A DNA stretch of 64,000 bases, from the NCBI RefSeq assembly GCF_023343835.1, contig NC_064443.1, positions 11,718,001 through 11,782,000 of the forward strand, written 5' to 3'. The number at the start of each line of letters is the position of its first letter. The stretch's first letter is position 1. The DNA is from Lagopus muta (Eukaryota; Chordata; Aves; Galliformes; Phasianidae). This document shows, one piece after another, positions 50,898 through 62,760 of this stretch. The position numbers and the translations under genes are program-made. The notes under the pieces were generated by a model that searched no databases, was not told the origin of the DNA, and saw nothing but the letters and a program-made list of their open reading frames with translations.

Positions 50898-53800
50898 TCA
50901 GATATTCAAAGTTTTCTTCACTGCAAATATTATATCCTTCACTTGAGGTATGCAGTTATCTTCTAGAATTTTTGCGTAAGGCATGGGAACATCTGCACCT
51001 GTAACACGCACAGCTGGAGCATCCAAGTAGTTGAAGGCAGATCCTGAAACAGAAAATGGTGGTCAGGTTGGTGCACAGTCTCGTTTTCTCTCAATTCAGT
51101 TTCTGAATTTCAATATGCTTACAACAACTTTGTTCCTGTCGTACCAGAGACAGCTGTTCCTGCTTGTCTAAACTATAGTGCACAGTGATAAGCAAAAAGT
51201 TACCATCTTGGTTCAGTTCCTGGGATAAGAATTATACCAGGTCATCTGGATCGACCATTTGAACATGTCTAGAACAAGACAGCTATTAAGCTCCTCAGAT
51301 ACAGGACTTTAAATGTGTTGTCATCTGGCTTTATCAAGAAGTCACGAGGATTTAGATCAACGTGCAGACTGCAGTAGTCAGTACCTTCCATGATCCTGGC
51401 ACAGATTTCAGCTCCTACTCCAAACTGTGGCCATCCTCCTTCCACAGTTACAAGATGGTTTGTCTTTGCAACACTGGCTTCCACCGTTTCAATATCCATT
51501 GGTCTAATGGTGCGCAGATTGACAACCTTAAGAAAAGGCACCGCGTGAGTTTTGCTGAGATCCAATCCTGACATCTGCTGCTGTTTGGGCACAGGGTCCT
51601 TCAGCACTACGATCTATTCTGACTTTGACAGGAAGAGTTAAAGTTAATGAAATTACTGCTTATCCTGACAGATCTGCAGAACGGCTTTTGGTGGCTCCTG
51701 GAAAATGCTTGATGAGTCTTGCTATATATAATTACGCTGCCACATGCTGTCGTTGTTCTGCTCATTGTACAGGTAGATCAATCTGAAAATCTTTAGTAGT
51801 TCTGACTTGATTTTGTGATGAAAAGGTCAAACACAGAAACAAGAAATGCACGTACACTGATAGTTAAGGCACTTATAAAAGCTTGTAGTTTTTAAACTGA
51901 TGTTCTGCAGAGCCTGAACAAGGTGACCCTCTGCCTTTTTCCCAGACAAGAGAGAGAGAGAAAAGCAACAGAAACACCACACACCTCACACTCAACACCT
52001 TCTTTGGCCAGGATAGAAGCTGCTTCCAAACAGTGCCCAACAGGCCTAGAGTGTGCCACTAATGTAACATGAGTTCCTGGAACAGAAACAAGTGTTAAAA
52101 AGAAACAAATCCAGAAGAAAAAATACAGATAAAAAGGCATTTTCCTTGGGCTCTTTTGAAGGTAGCATTAGTATTATCTTGCAAATTTAAAGTTCCATAC
52201 GTTTGTTTGAAATGTTGAGTATTCTACACCCATGAAGAGTGGCAGGAGGACTACATGAAGACAAAAAGCCTTTTAATTCAGGGATCTAAGTAATGTTTTT
52301 AGTGCTCTTTGGATTATCCTTTTTACACGTTCATGTTATTCAGTGGTAAATTACAAACAGGCTGAAAAATTACAATGATCTCTTCTGCATTTTTAACAAA
52401 AATTACATAGTAAGGTGAGGAGAACTTTCCTGCTCATCACCTGCACCATCCCTACATCAAGAAAGAAACCTTTTAGAAAGTTACAGTTTTAAATGAGATG
52501 CAGGGAACAAAACAATTGAGTACAATAAGATAAATAGTATTTAAGTATTAACATTTTAAATATGCTCCTGTGTCCCACGACAGCAGTATTCTGAATAGCT
52601 AAGATTCCCCAGGCAGCTCGGTTAGTAAGGATGAATACAAACACATACACCATGTTCTCAGCTTACCTTCCCTTTCTATTTTGGCTTTTCCAATTGGAAT
52701 AACAAAGTCCTTTGACTGTGCCTGTTCGGACATCTCAAAGGGAACACCATACAGCAATTCATTTTCCAGCATCACAACTAGAACAAAAAGTACTTGGATT
52801 AATTTGTACTTCTGCAGGAACAGGCTGTACTTATGATTAACAGTACTGCAGCAGAATATTTGCAAAAGCAACACAAAAGATTAAAAGTCAGCTTCACTAC
52901 TCAGTTATTTTAAATACTGTCTCAAATTCATCTTAAATGTGACCAGGTGTATGACTGCAATATAATTTTACACAAGATTTAAAGCCCTTCATATGATTTT
53001 CCCCTTAAAAAAAAAAAAAAAAAAATAAAATAAAAAAACAAATCAAAACAAAGAAAGCCTGGCAGAAAACAGGAGTCGAGAAGCCCATGCTGACTTACAA
53101 AACCTCTGTAAAATTTGAGTCTGCATACTCATCTCTAAAAGTAGATCAAGGGAAAACTGGAAAGGTCATGGCTAAGAAATATTTCTGTACAACTGCTGGC
53201 TTCAGAAAAGTCTCACATTTTGCATGGGTGCTTGTGAGAAAGGAAGATGAAGGTTACCTTGCTTTTGATTAATGAGATTCTGAATTTATCATCTAAGCTT
53301 CATCATCTCTAAAAAATGAGTTACATTGTACCGTATCTGCAGGAACTTCTCCTGACTCACCTTCATCCTTTATAATGCCTTTACAATGGGTGCATAAATG
53401 CATTTTTAAAGCTTCCAGATGGGTACATGGAAGCAGGTTAGAACAGCACAGAATTAGTCTGCTGCTAGCTAGCCAAGTGACCATAAGGGGAAAGCAGTTA
53501 AGGTGTACTGATGCTGATGCTTAAGTGTTGAATAATTTTTTATATTTTACATGAGGTGGGGGAGGAAAAGAAACGTTCAGAAATGAGAGTTAAATACTGC
53601 TGTGATCTGACTGTGCTCACCTGGATTGTCGTCCCGGATCGATGCCTTCAGCAGCCCTTTAGCATCTTCTGAGCTCCAAGGGCTGACGACTTTCAGCCCC
53701 GGGCAGTGCCCGTACCAGGCAGCAAAGCACTGCGAGTGCTGAGCAGCAACGCCAGCCGAAGCGCCATTGGGCCCACGGAAAACAATGGGGACGGGGATGG

Positions 53801-54567
53801 CTCCTGCAGACATGTAGCAGGTCTTGGCGGCAGAGTTGATAACCTGGTCGATCGCTTGCATGGAGAAGTTGAACGTCATGAATTCACACACCGGCCTCAA
53901 GCCCGCCTATCAAAGTCAGATCATATGCCACGTTTTAACACAAAAGCAGCTCGTTTTGTATTTCGGTTCAGAAGGGGGGAGGGCGTACTGTACTGACCAT
54001 CGCGGCACCGACGGCGATTCCCGTGAAGCCCATCTGGAAGAGGAGCAAACAGAATCAGCGCCGGAGCGCGGCCCACGAAGAGCCCCGCGGGGTGAGCGAG
54101 CCCCGCGCCGTACCTCAGAGATGGGGGTGTCGATGACCCTCTTGTCCCCGTACTTCTTCCACAGCCCCCTGGAGATCTGCGGAGCAGAGCGGCGTCAGAC
54201 CCCGCAAAGCCCCGACCCCGGGCCCGGCGGCGGCCGCCCCTCACCTTATAGGCACCGTCGTACTGGGCCACCTCCTCGCCCAGCAGGAAGACGCGCTCAT
54301 CCCGCTCCAGCTCCTCGTCCAGCGCCTGGTTCAGCGCGTCCCGCACCGTCACCTGCGGGACAGCGGCACAAGGCAGGGCAGAGCGGAGCGGGCGTCCCTC
54401 AGCGCACCCGCACCGCCCCGCTCGGAAGGGATGAACCCCTCGCCCCCGATCCCCCCCCTTACGGCCTCTACCTGGATGGCGGCGGGCGCGGAGAGGTGGA
54501 GACCCCTGCGCGGCGAAAGAAGGCGGCCTCGCGGAACCAGCAGCCGCAACGCTCCCGCCGCCGCCAT
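50898..54567 (-). CDS. PDHB: Pyruvate dehydrogenase E1 component subunit beta, mitochondrial
   Basis: Nine coding exons on the minus strand, in gene order: 54472-54567, 54245-54352, 54114-54176, 53998-54033, 53621-53906, 52667-52777, 51985-52076, 51385-51526, 50898-51043. They join in frame to 359 residues, the human length. The product is the beta half of the thiamine-diphosphate E1 heterotetramer that decarboxylates pyruvate in the mitochondrial matrix. The Arg-rich, acid-free N-terminus ([15 protein letters not shown], then [15 protein letters not shown]) is a transit peptide. Family blocks include [66 protein letters not shown] and [11 protein letters not shown]. Glu89, the last residue of exon 3, corresponds to human mature beta-Glu59, which activates the cofactor. 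Exon 4 has only 36 nt. An in-frame ATG 21 nt upstream (MLEDTAK) exists, but the human-like start is at 54567. The gene converges with PXK and shares a promoter region with KCTD6. Confidence 0.97.
53007..53039. repeat. A-rich simple repeat
   Basis: About 20 A residues followed by TAAAATAAAAAAAC, in PDHB intron 5. Simple sequence. A retroposon tail is possible, but no body was recognised beside it. Confidence 0.8.
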
Positions 54568-54633
54568 CTTGGCCGTGTCCTCTAGCACCGGGCGGCAGCC
54601 CGGCCCCCGCGCTTCCTCGGCCCCGCCCCGAAC

Positions 54634-54643
54634 TCTCGCGAGA
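54634..54643. promoter_or_regulatory. TCTCGCGAGA palindrome (CGCG element)
   Basis: Perfect 10-bp palindrome, 67 nt upstream of the PDHB start codon. This element is known from CpG-island promoters of housekeeping genes and is bound by BANP in mammals when unmethylated. Position and sequence are seen directly; function here is inferred. Confidence 0.6.
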
Positions 54644-54677
54644 ACTCGTGCCGGCAGCCGGCGCTCTTTTAACTCGT

Positions 54678-54686
54678 CACTTCCGG
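54678..54686 (+). promoter_or_regulatory. ETS-family site CACTTCCGG
   Basis: Matches the reverse form of the ETS/GABP core CCGGAAGTG and lies 35 bp from the CGCG palindrome. GABP sites are frequent in promoters of nuclear genes for mitochondrial proteins, which fits PDHB. Motif-only call. Confidence 0.5.
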
Positions 54687-54699
54687 CCCCCCACTGCGG

Positions 54700-55084
54700 T
54701 AGTGGCGGCGGCCGGGCCCGTCGTGCAGGGCCGAGCCGCGCTCAGGGATAGGCGCATGGCCCGAGTTTGTGCGCTCCCACTGCGGCATCGCCTCCTGGCG
54801 CCGGGGCCGCCCACGGCCGCATCGCCCCGCCGCCCACATCTCTCCGCTTCAATGATACGGCGGCCCGGCGCGGAGGCGCAGGGCGGAGCGAGATTTCTCC
54901 GCCGGCGGCCCTGAGGTGAAAGGAGGCGGCTTCCCTCCCTCACCCGACCGGAGCGGGCGGAGAGACGGGGAGGGGATCGCCTCAGACCCCGCCTCCGCTC
55001 CTCCCCTCCCGCGGTGGCTGCTTTGCTCCCCGTTCAGTCGTCCCCATCCTCGCCGGGCTCTGCTCAGCGCCGGGAGCTGCGCCT
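54700..55084 (+). other. KCTD6: Candidate KCTD6 non-coding first exon
   Basis: A strong donor (CCT then GTGAGT at 55085) ends a GC-rich stretch downstream of the promoter motifs. The left boundary is not known and 54700 is only nominal. Joining this donor to the acceptor at 60016-60017 gives a normal 5' UTR intron of 4.9 kb for KCTD6. Confidence 0.45.
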
Positions 55085-58000
55085 GTGAGTGCGGGGAGGG
55101 GCGGGGCTGGGCCGCGCTTCTGTGGGAGGGTGGGGGGGGGGGTGGGGGGGAACGTGGGGCTGCGAGCGGCCAGAGCCCGCCCTGGGTGGGGGGAAAGCGG
55201 GGCCGTGTCCCCCGTGGGACTGCGGGTGCCCGGAGCTGCGGCGTACACGGGTCTCGTTTGCGATTCTATGGCAGGGCGGCAGGTGCGGGGCCCGGCCCTC
55301 AGCTCGGGGGGGGGCTGCGCGGGGCGGAGTGCTGCACCTGGCATGGCAGCTCCTGCTGCCCCTCAGTGCAGGAGGGCCGGGCTGGGGCCGGGAGCGCTGT
55401 TCAGGCGCTGTATCCAGGCACTGGGCACTTGGGGGCAGCGAGTGGAGCGGTGCAGTCGTGTCCAGCATCCTTGCTGAATCATTGCGATCTCAGAGTGAGA
55501 TTTCCTACCGTGCGTTCCTCCGGCAGGGAAAGCTGCTGTTCCCAGCTCCTCCTGCGGGCCTGGGCATGAAAGGAGGATTCTTGTCACCGTCCTGCTGCTT
55601 GGTCCCTGTGATAGCCTTGTTGGCTGTGTGGGATGCTCTGTGCTCCTCACACCTGCCTTTATCCAGCACTGCTTGGATGGGTTTCCCCATGCAGATAGCT
55701 GCCTATTGGTGCCATAGAACAAGATATGTGGGTAAAACCAACTATCGACGCTGTGCAGAGCATCTGTGTGGCTTCAGCAGTGCAGGGCCAGCAGGTGCAG
55801 TTGCAGTCTTTGGACTCCTGCATGAGGAGGGTCAAATGGTAATAGTGAGGTGGGATTTTCAAGCATCTGTCAGATTGGTGGACAATGTAGAACCCAGACC
55901 CAAACCAGGATTTTAGAGTTCCTCAGGTGTGGGGAAAAAAAACTTTCAGAGCTTACAATTCATAGTGTAGCAATTAAGCATAAAGGAATGAGAATGCTGA
56001 GTGGCCACTGTTAGTATTTTGCTCTCTTGCCTGAGGTGAAGACTGAAATATTAACCAAAAGAAACAGAGAAAGTAAGGAGAAGTTACATTCTAATAAACT
56101 GTGTTAATCATTGTAAACTTGACGCGTGTAGGTGAGGGATTCATCCTTCGGCCATGCCAAGCTGTGGTATTACTGGAAGTTTTGGTAACCAGTTGTTTCC
56201 ATAACATAGCTCGTTGCTTGGGGTAGCTCAGCACTGTAGGGCCTTGGGTTTGCTCTGCAGACTATTGCTTTGCTCTGCAGTTCTGTGGAGGACAGTCATT
56301 AATTACACTAGCTGAGGTATTGTCAATTCAGGTGAGTCACTAGTAATGATTTACAATAAAAACTTGCCTTTGGATTTCAAGACTGGCTCAGGATTAGAGA
56401 GGCTGTCCATTTACAGTGTAGCTGCTGAGAGCAGGAGTTTCATTTTCTCATCTTTGGAGATCCAAATGTCAGAGACAGTGAGCTCACTGAGTGGGAGAGT
56501 AGCTTGAGCCACAGGTATTTATCTGTATAAATAACAGACTAGCTTATTAGAAGTCCTGTCAACTTTATATTGACCTTGAAGTCTTCAGTACCTATTGAGA
56601 CTAAACAGTTTGTGTAAACAATAAACAGTCTGTGTCCTTCACTTTGAGCAAGGTAGCTGAAAAGCATTCAGAGCAGATCAGGTGATGTCTGCCTTTTGGC
56701 TTGTGACTGCTGGGTGCGTTTCTCCTCCTCCATCTGACTGTGCAGGATGGTACAACCATTGTGGTTTTGTCCAGGTGCAGCGTGTGCAGTCTGTGCCCTT
56801 GGCCAAGTGTGCTGTTTGCAGTCCCAGCAGTGCAAACACTTGGCATTGCTGCTGGCATCCCCCGGCTCTGTCCTGGATGTGTGTGTGTCTGTTCACAGAT
56901 GCAGGCATTCAGCCAGCTCTCATTTGCTTTCTGTGAATTTCAGCTTGCAAAATGGTTGCATGTTAGTAGCTACCTGGGAGAAGCCCTGCTGAAGTTAATG
57001 AGACTACCTGTTGCAGTAACCTTGCTAGTAAATAGTCTTGTAATCTTCTGAGTCATCAAATATTAAGTAAGAGTGAGTGTTTTATAAATGCAGGTATCCA
57101 ATTTGGTGTATTTATTACAAAATGGTGATTTCGGTGTTTTTCTTCGAAGGTACTTGTCTCTTATTGTTCCTTCCTAGTTCTGGATGTACCTGGGCTATGG
57201 TGGCAGCTGTAGATCTTCTCCCTGCTGACAGGAAAAGCTTGGTGAAAGTAGGACTGGATGTGAGTCCATTGGTGTGCTTGTGTTTTCACCAGAGAATGAT
57301 GTCCTGTTTTGCTTAAATGGTGTCAGAAGTTGGTCTGGCTGAGAATTGTTTTAGGTGAGCATTTCTTATGGCCTTTAAAGGCAATTTGTCTTGGGCTGCA
57401 TCTGCACATCACCTGTTCTTTGCTGCCTGGACACAAGTAGCTGTGCTGCTGAGGTTCTGTACCTGGGTGATGCATATTGTGTGACATGGACTGGCGCTGG
57501 CTTGAGGCTGTCTGTCCTGGAGTATAGATGGAGTGAGGTTCTGTGTCCTCCTGCGTCACAAACTTTCATTCAGGAAGAATTTGGAGCATTGCTAAAAGGC
57601 ACATTGTTAAGGGCCCATTTCCCCACCCTTGTTATGATGTGGTTTGCTAGTCCTTATCTCTGGTTGTACCTGAACAGAGCTATTTTTCCCTTTGAAGTTA
57701 TCTAGAAATTTGGTGCTGCCAGGTTGGCCAGGGAAGCAGCAGGTAGCTGTGATCACATCCAGGTGTTTTGGGATGGCCTCCTTGTAGCACCTTGTGTGCT
57801 GTGCTTCTTGGTGCACTGTGAGTGTTGCCAGGTAGGTCTGTGTAGGAGTCTGGACTCTTACACAAAGGTCAGTGAGACTTCTTGCTGCATTTCTGTGTTG
57901 AGGGCTGGGTTCGTTTCTGCTAATTGCTCTCGTAAATTATTCATTGTGCTGCTACATAGCAGTGTTGTGATCAAAGATGAGTTCATGCCATCGAATGGGC

Positions 58001-60017
58001 GGGCAATATAGTCTGTTTCTTCCCCTGAACAGGCATGGAGTGGGGGAAAGTCCAGATTAATTCGTATAGGGGCTTAGATGTTGGCCAGAATAACAAAGTG
58101 TCATTCCATGTGTTCAAGTAACTGATGGACATCTACCTACCTTTGGAATATTCTGAGTGTGAAGATCCAGTTAAGTTTATAAAAAGACTGCTGATCTCTT
58201 ACATTGTGATTGCCAGTGACATTTCTGGCCAGCTGCATTATTTCCTCTTCAAGTGAATGTTTTTCTTGCATGTCAGAACCCTAGGCAGTCTCTCCAGTGG
58301 TTTTAATGTGTCTGCATGCTATGCTGGTGCTGTACTTGAGCAGGGGGACAGCTGCAAGTACCTGTTCCTTAAGGAAAAAAACACAAAGCAACTGGAGTCG
58401 AAGGGATCTCAACTACTGGTAACAGGTGATGATCTGTACTTGACTGACAAGTCAAAATGGAGAGAACCCGAATGACTTCACTTCTTCATTTGTCAGCAGT
58501 TAACAGAACAACTACAGATGTTGGCAAAAGAGCTAGCATTCCAGGTTTATCTGCTGTTAGGGGGTGTGTGATTTAATATGCTTTCTTCAGGCATGCTGCA
58601 TCTCTCACTTGTGAAAGTAAGATCCTGGTTTGACTCGTTCTGTGTCTTAATTCCATAGGCTTCTGTTGTCTGACCTCATAATTTTCATACAGGGATTTTG
58701 TGTTTTCTTCTCTTAATACATCTCAGGTACCACTGAGGCTGTGCTCACACTGCTGGCTCCCAAGGGCCTGGCTTCTGGGAGCTGCTGAGCCCTGGCTTTG
58801 GCTTTGGGCAGGATAGCAGAGCCCGGAGATGGATCTGCTGTGTTGCTCTGTGGTGAATGATACCAACCTTGTTTGCAGGGAATGAGAAGGAAGAGTCATT
58901 TTTTGGCTGGGAATTAGCTGGTGCTTGAGAAAGCAGGACTCTGTCTTGGCTTAAATCTCCCAGCTCCTTTTAGCTGAGGGATGGTGCATTGAAGTTTGCC
59001 AGCACTGAGGCTGGGAGCAGAAGCCTCAGTAGCTGTGTTGCCTTTAAGATGTAAAAATAAACAAAACTGAGAAGCTGCACCCTACTTAAAACAGGCTGAC
59101 CTAAATTTCCAGCAGTTGTAGCAGAGATGCAGATTATGGGTAGGGAATACAGGCTTGCTGCCTTCTCTATCCATGGGCAGCAGGGCACCTTTGGAAGGCC
59201 TCAGCTGTGTCGGGGGTCACTCGTACCTTTTTCCCCTCGGGTTGCATAAGCTGGGCTGTGGGTTTCCCTTGCAACGTTTGTGTGCAGCCCCTGCCCCTGT
59301 TATGCAAGCTGGTGGTTCCACATCTTCTGGGAAGTTACAGCGTGATCCACTGCTCAGATTGCTTTTGTTGGAGCATCATTGAAAGCATGTTAGCTGTCCT
59401 CTTGCTCGTCCCTAAGGAGGTCTGTTTCGGGAGCATGTATGTGTCTGTGAAGTCCGTTCATACTCTTCCTTTGTAGATTAAAGTTCTTGTTATCAATTGC
59501 AGTTCTCCACTACTGAATTATTAATTCTGCAGTGAGAATTCATTTTCCTGCTGTTCATTGACTTTTGTGCTTGATTTATTCTGCGCAGTTTGAAAGTGGA
59601 GCATGGGAATTTTGGCTGACGTTAATGGGTCGTGCGTGTTGCCTCAGTGGTGAATAGATGAACTTTTTTAATTGAGGAAAAAGATGCCTGTCCTTCAAAG
59701 GACTTGCAGTTTTCCTGATGAGAAGTAGTCTGTAAACAGAATTTATCCTCAGAGGTACATGCTGTTATTTAACAAGTCTGGGGTGGTCAGAACAGCCAGC
59801 GGAGTGCTTACCATGTGCTCAGGGGGCAGCGCTGTGGGTGGTGCAGAGGGAGATGCAGGGAAAAGCTCATTTGTTCTTCTGCTAATATGGCTTTATAGCT
59901 GCATGCTGTCCTGGCAGAGAGTCTGCCTTTGATTAGAAAACCACCTTTGGTGGTTCTTGTAGGTACTGAACAGCCTGCCATGTTTTTTTTTTTTTTTTTG
60001 TGTGCTTTTTTCTGCAG
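55085..60017 (+). other. KCTD6: KCTD6 intron 1
   Basis: 4.9 kb. It begins with G-run clusters (55092-55150) inside the CpG island and ends with an 18-T run (59982-59999) and TTTTTTCTGCAG. The long open frames at 54916-55569 and 55089-55916 reflect GC-rich composition. No repeat or RNA gene was recognised. Confidence 0.6.
55092..55150 (+). other. G-run clusters (potential G-quadruplexes)
   Basis: GGGGAGGGGCGGGGCTGGG at 55093-55111 and GGGAGGG-T-(G)n-T-GGGGGGG at 55124-55150 each have four or more G runs with short loops. They lie on the non-template strand at the start of KCTD6 intron 1. Confidence 0.75.
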
Positions 60018-60123
60018 GGAGCTAATAGGAGGTGGACTGCAATCTTTCAATAACCTTCTGTTCAACTTGGAGTACCGTGGTTCAGCAACTGAACAGATGG
60101 ATAATGGAGACTGGGGCTATATG
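60018..60123 (+). other. KCTD6: KCTD6 exon 2 (5' UTR plus first nine codons)
   Basis: Acceptor TTTTTTCTGCAG at 60006-60017 and donor GTAAGT at 60124. The 79 nt before the ATG at 60097 contain no other ATG. Codons 1-9 read MDNGDWGYM, identical to the human N-terminus. Confidence 0.85.
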
Positions 60124-61978
60124 GTAAGTGATCCCGAGTGAATGTGTGTGTGCTGAGCAGCACAACTGGGCTTTCAAGATCTTGAGGTAAGATTCCTTGT
60201 TGATCTGTCCTGTGTGGATCGAGGCTTCGCAGTGTGAGAACAAGAGTTGTGCATGTAGTAACAGCTTGCTCACGTTTTCTGGAGTGCTTTGTCGTATGTG
60301 CCATTTGTGGGATGTGCTCATGTTCATATAGCCTAGCTAAAATCAGCAAGAATTTAACTGATGTCTTAAGCTCATTGTTACCATTTTCCTAACACACACA
60401 GACTGAAAAGAGTTTGTGCTTCTTGCCTATAATTTTAAGGACTTTCTTGCATTATTTATAAGGAAAAAATATTTTTCCTTTAAACCTTGTCTCAAATCAG
60501 ACAAATGTATCTTATTTTTCTCCTGTTCTCATTCTCTAAACATTCTGCTGCCGTGCATATGTCGCTTTTTTTTTTTTTTTTCCACTGTCTGGCCTCAGTC
60601 CTGACTGTTAGGATGGTGGCCAGATGGGATTTATGTTGCTTTCTTCTTGCTTCCTCATGTACTATCTGGAAGCTGATGCAGACTGGTTTGGTGCTCTGCC
60701 CCCTCTTCTACGCAGCATGCTAATTTTCTAATAAATGCTTCTTCTGAGAATTAAAAGCTGGAAGGCTTTAGTTCTCTTGTTTTAATAATTCCTCTTAACC
60801 AGTGCATGGATTATTTTGATTGTGAGCTCTTTGTCTTGTGCCTAAACTTGTACTGTCTTCCTCTTTTGAGGGTGAAAAAGTCTTAAGACTTGTTCAGCTG
60901 ATTTGCTGTTATTCTTGAATGAGATTTTGAAAGCGAGGAGCACTGATGGACCTCATTCACATAAACTTGTTCTTCAGGAAATGTCTCTGATTTCATTTCC
61001 TCATCTGTAAAATATGAAAAAACTTGTTCCTCAAGTGCAAAAGTGCCTTCTGTGACAGTAGCCCTGTTAAGATTTCTAAAGCATTCTCAAACTGTGCTTT
61101 CTAAATGTTGTTATCCTGTCTAGCTGTGCCTTGTTGCTAGGCTTTGTTCAGGTTTAAACATCACTGAAAGACTTCAAATAGGAGAAGTGAGGTTCCTTCC
61201 AGAGCCACCAGTTCTCAAGCAGTATTTGCCATGTGCCTTGGTGAACCTTCTTGTCGTGGCTTGATAAACTCTGCGATTTCTCTCTTTCTAGATGACTGAT
61301 CCAGTCACGCTAAATGTGGGTGGACACATGTACACGACATCCCTCACAACTCTCACCAGATATCCTGACTCAATGCTTGGGGCCATGTTCAGGGGAGACT
61401 TCCCCACTGCCAGGGACTCTCAGGGCAATTACTTCATTGACAGAGACGGACCACTTTTCCGTTACGTTCTTAACTTCTTAAGGACCTCAGAGCTAACTTT
61501 GCCACTGGACTTCAAGGAGTTCGACCTACTTCGGAAGGAGGCGGACTTCTATCAGATTGAACCTCTGATTCAGTGTCTCAACGACCCCAAGCCTCTGTAT
61601 CCTGTGGATACCTTTGAGGAGGTGGTGGAGCTTTCCAGCACCCGCAAGCTGTCCAAGTACTCCAACCCGGTGGCTGTGATCATCACGCAGCTCACCATCA
61701 CAACGAAAGTCCATTCGTTACTGGAAGGCATTTCAAACCACTTCACGAAGTGGAATAAGCATATGATGGACACCAGGGACTGCCAGGTTTCCTTCACTTT
61801 TGGGCCATGCGATTACCACCAGGAAGTGTCTCTCAGAGTGCATCTTATGGAGTACATCACAAAGCAAGGCTTCACGATCAGGAATACCAGAGTTCATCAC
61901 ATGAGTGAGCGTGCCAATGAAAACACAGTGGAGCACAACTGGACTTTTTGTAGACTGGCACGAAAAACAGATGACTGA
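60097..61978 (+). CDS. KCTD6: BTB/POZ domain-containing protein KCTD6
   Basis: Two coding exons, 60097-60123 and 61292-61978, give 237 residues, the human length. The first nine residues (MDNGDWGYM) come from the small exon and the rest from one long exon starting MTDPVTLNVGG. The BTB/T1 domain spans about residues 12-110 (LNVGGHMYTTSLTTLTRYPD, FIDRDGPLFRYVLNFLR, ADFYQIEPLIQCL). The C-terminal half is the conserved KCTD6/21 tail ending CRLARKTDD. The family forms pentamers and acts as an adaptor for cullin-3 ubiquitin ligases; mammalian KCTD6 targets include small ankyrin-1 and HDAC1. The intron sits between two ATG codons (Met9 and Met10), so a transcript skipping exon 2 could still make a 228-residue form with an intact BTB domain. 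Confidence 0.96.
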
Positions 61979-62760
61979 CTCTGACTCCACAGGAGCCATT
62001 TCAGTTATTAGTGACTTAATTGAACAGTAAAGCCAAGAGAGTCTGGATTTTGGCTGACGTAACACTGCGGGCTTTTTTTTTTATATATATATGAGTATTT
62101 ATTGTTTATCATTGAGGACTGGAGAAGTTTCATTCTCTAGCAGTTCTGTCCTTTCATCCAGAATAAAAACATGCATGTGCCTGTTCAGTCAAGACACCTT
62201 TTTGTTTGAAAGAGGGAGTCCGAAGAATTAGTACAGGAGGGTATTTTGTGTCATTAACACAATTCCGACGCAACTTAAAGTGCTAAAATTACCTCAGTTT
62301 AAATGGTTTCTAATCCATCTAACCCTGTGCCACTGGGAGCAAGAAACAAACGGAATCTAAGAGGCAGATGGCGAAAAGCTGCTATCACATAGACTAATTT
62401 AGCTTCTAAATCAATAAACAGTATTGTAATATTCTAGGAAAAAAAATCCCACCCTTTAAAAGTACTTGATAAGTACAGTTTCGTACAGTTATGACAACTG
62501 TTTCTTTCTATGCATATAAATCAAGCAACCAAATACTATCTGTAGCCATGGAAATATGATTAGAAATATTTATATTGGATTCTGAATGCAAAATGTCCCT
62601 GTGGTAGAATTCATATTTTTAATGCCTGGTGCAATATTATTCCCAAGTGTAATGCCTGCCAGCAAGAAGCTAATAAAAATGTGAAATATAGAATACTATC
62701 TTGTATTTTTTGTCTTCTAGAACTCTAATACTTAATAAAAACCCCAAAGGCTGTTTTTCA
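61979..62760 (+). other. KCTD6: KCTD6 3' UTR
   Basis: Non-coding sequence after the TGA, with four candidate AATAAA signals: 62162, 62413, 62672 and 62734. The one at 62672 is followed by TTGTATTTTTTGTCTT and is the best placed. Nothing else was recognised. Confidence 0.6.
62672..62677 (+). terminator. KCTD6: Likely main poly(A) signal AATAAA of KCTD6
   Basis: Canonical hexamer with a T/GT-rich element (CTTGTATTTTTTGTCTT) 20-40 nt downstream. Other hexamers at 62162-62167, 62413-62418 and 62734-62739 are possible alternative ends. Confidence 0.5.

Larger units (their letters stand above)
54050..55350. promoter_or_regulatory. CpG-island bidirectional promoter of PDHB and KCTD6
   Basis: Dense CpG from PDHB exons 1-3 through the gap and into KCTD6 intron 1. 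PDHB reads left from 54567, and the likely KCTD6 first exon ends at 55084 with donor GTGAGT, so both start sites fall within about 500 bp. The core holds TCTCGCGAGA (54634-54643) and CACTTCCGG (54678-54686), motifs typical of TATA-less bidirectional promoters. No TATA box was seen. Confidence 0.75.

Noticed and set aside
52981-53050. A-rich run as the tail of a processed pseudogene or SINE
   Set aside because: No body, target duplication or gene-like sequence was seen beside it.
54916-55916. Open frames of 217 and 275 codons right of the PDHB/KCTD6 promoter
   Set aside because: GC-rich island and intron sequence with no family resemblance; the KCTD6 protein start is at 60097.
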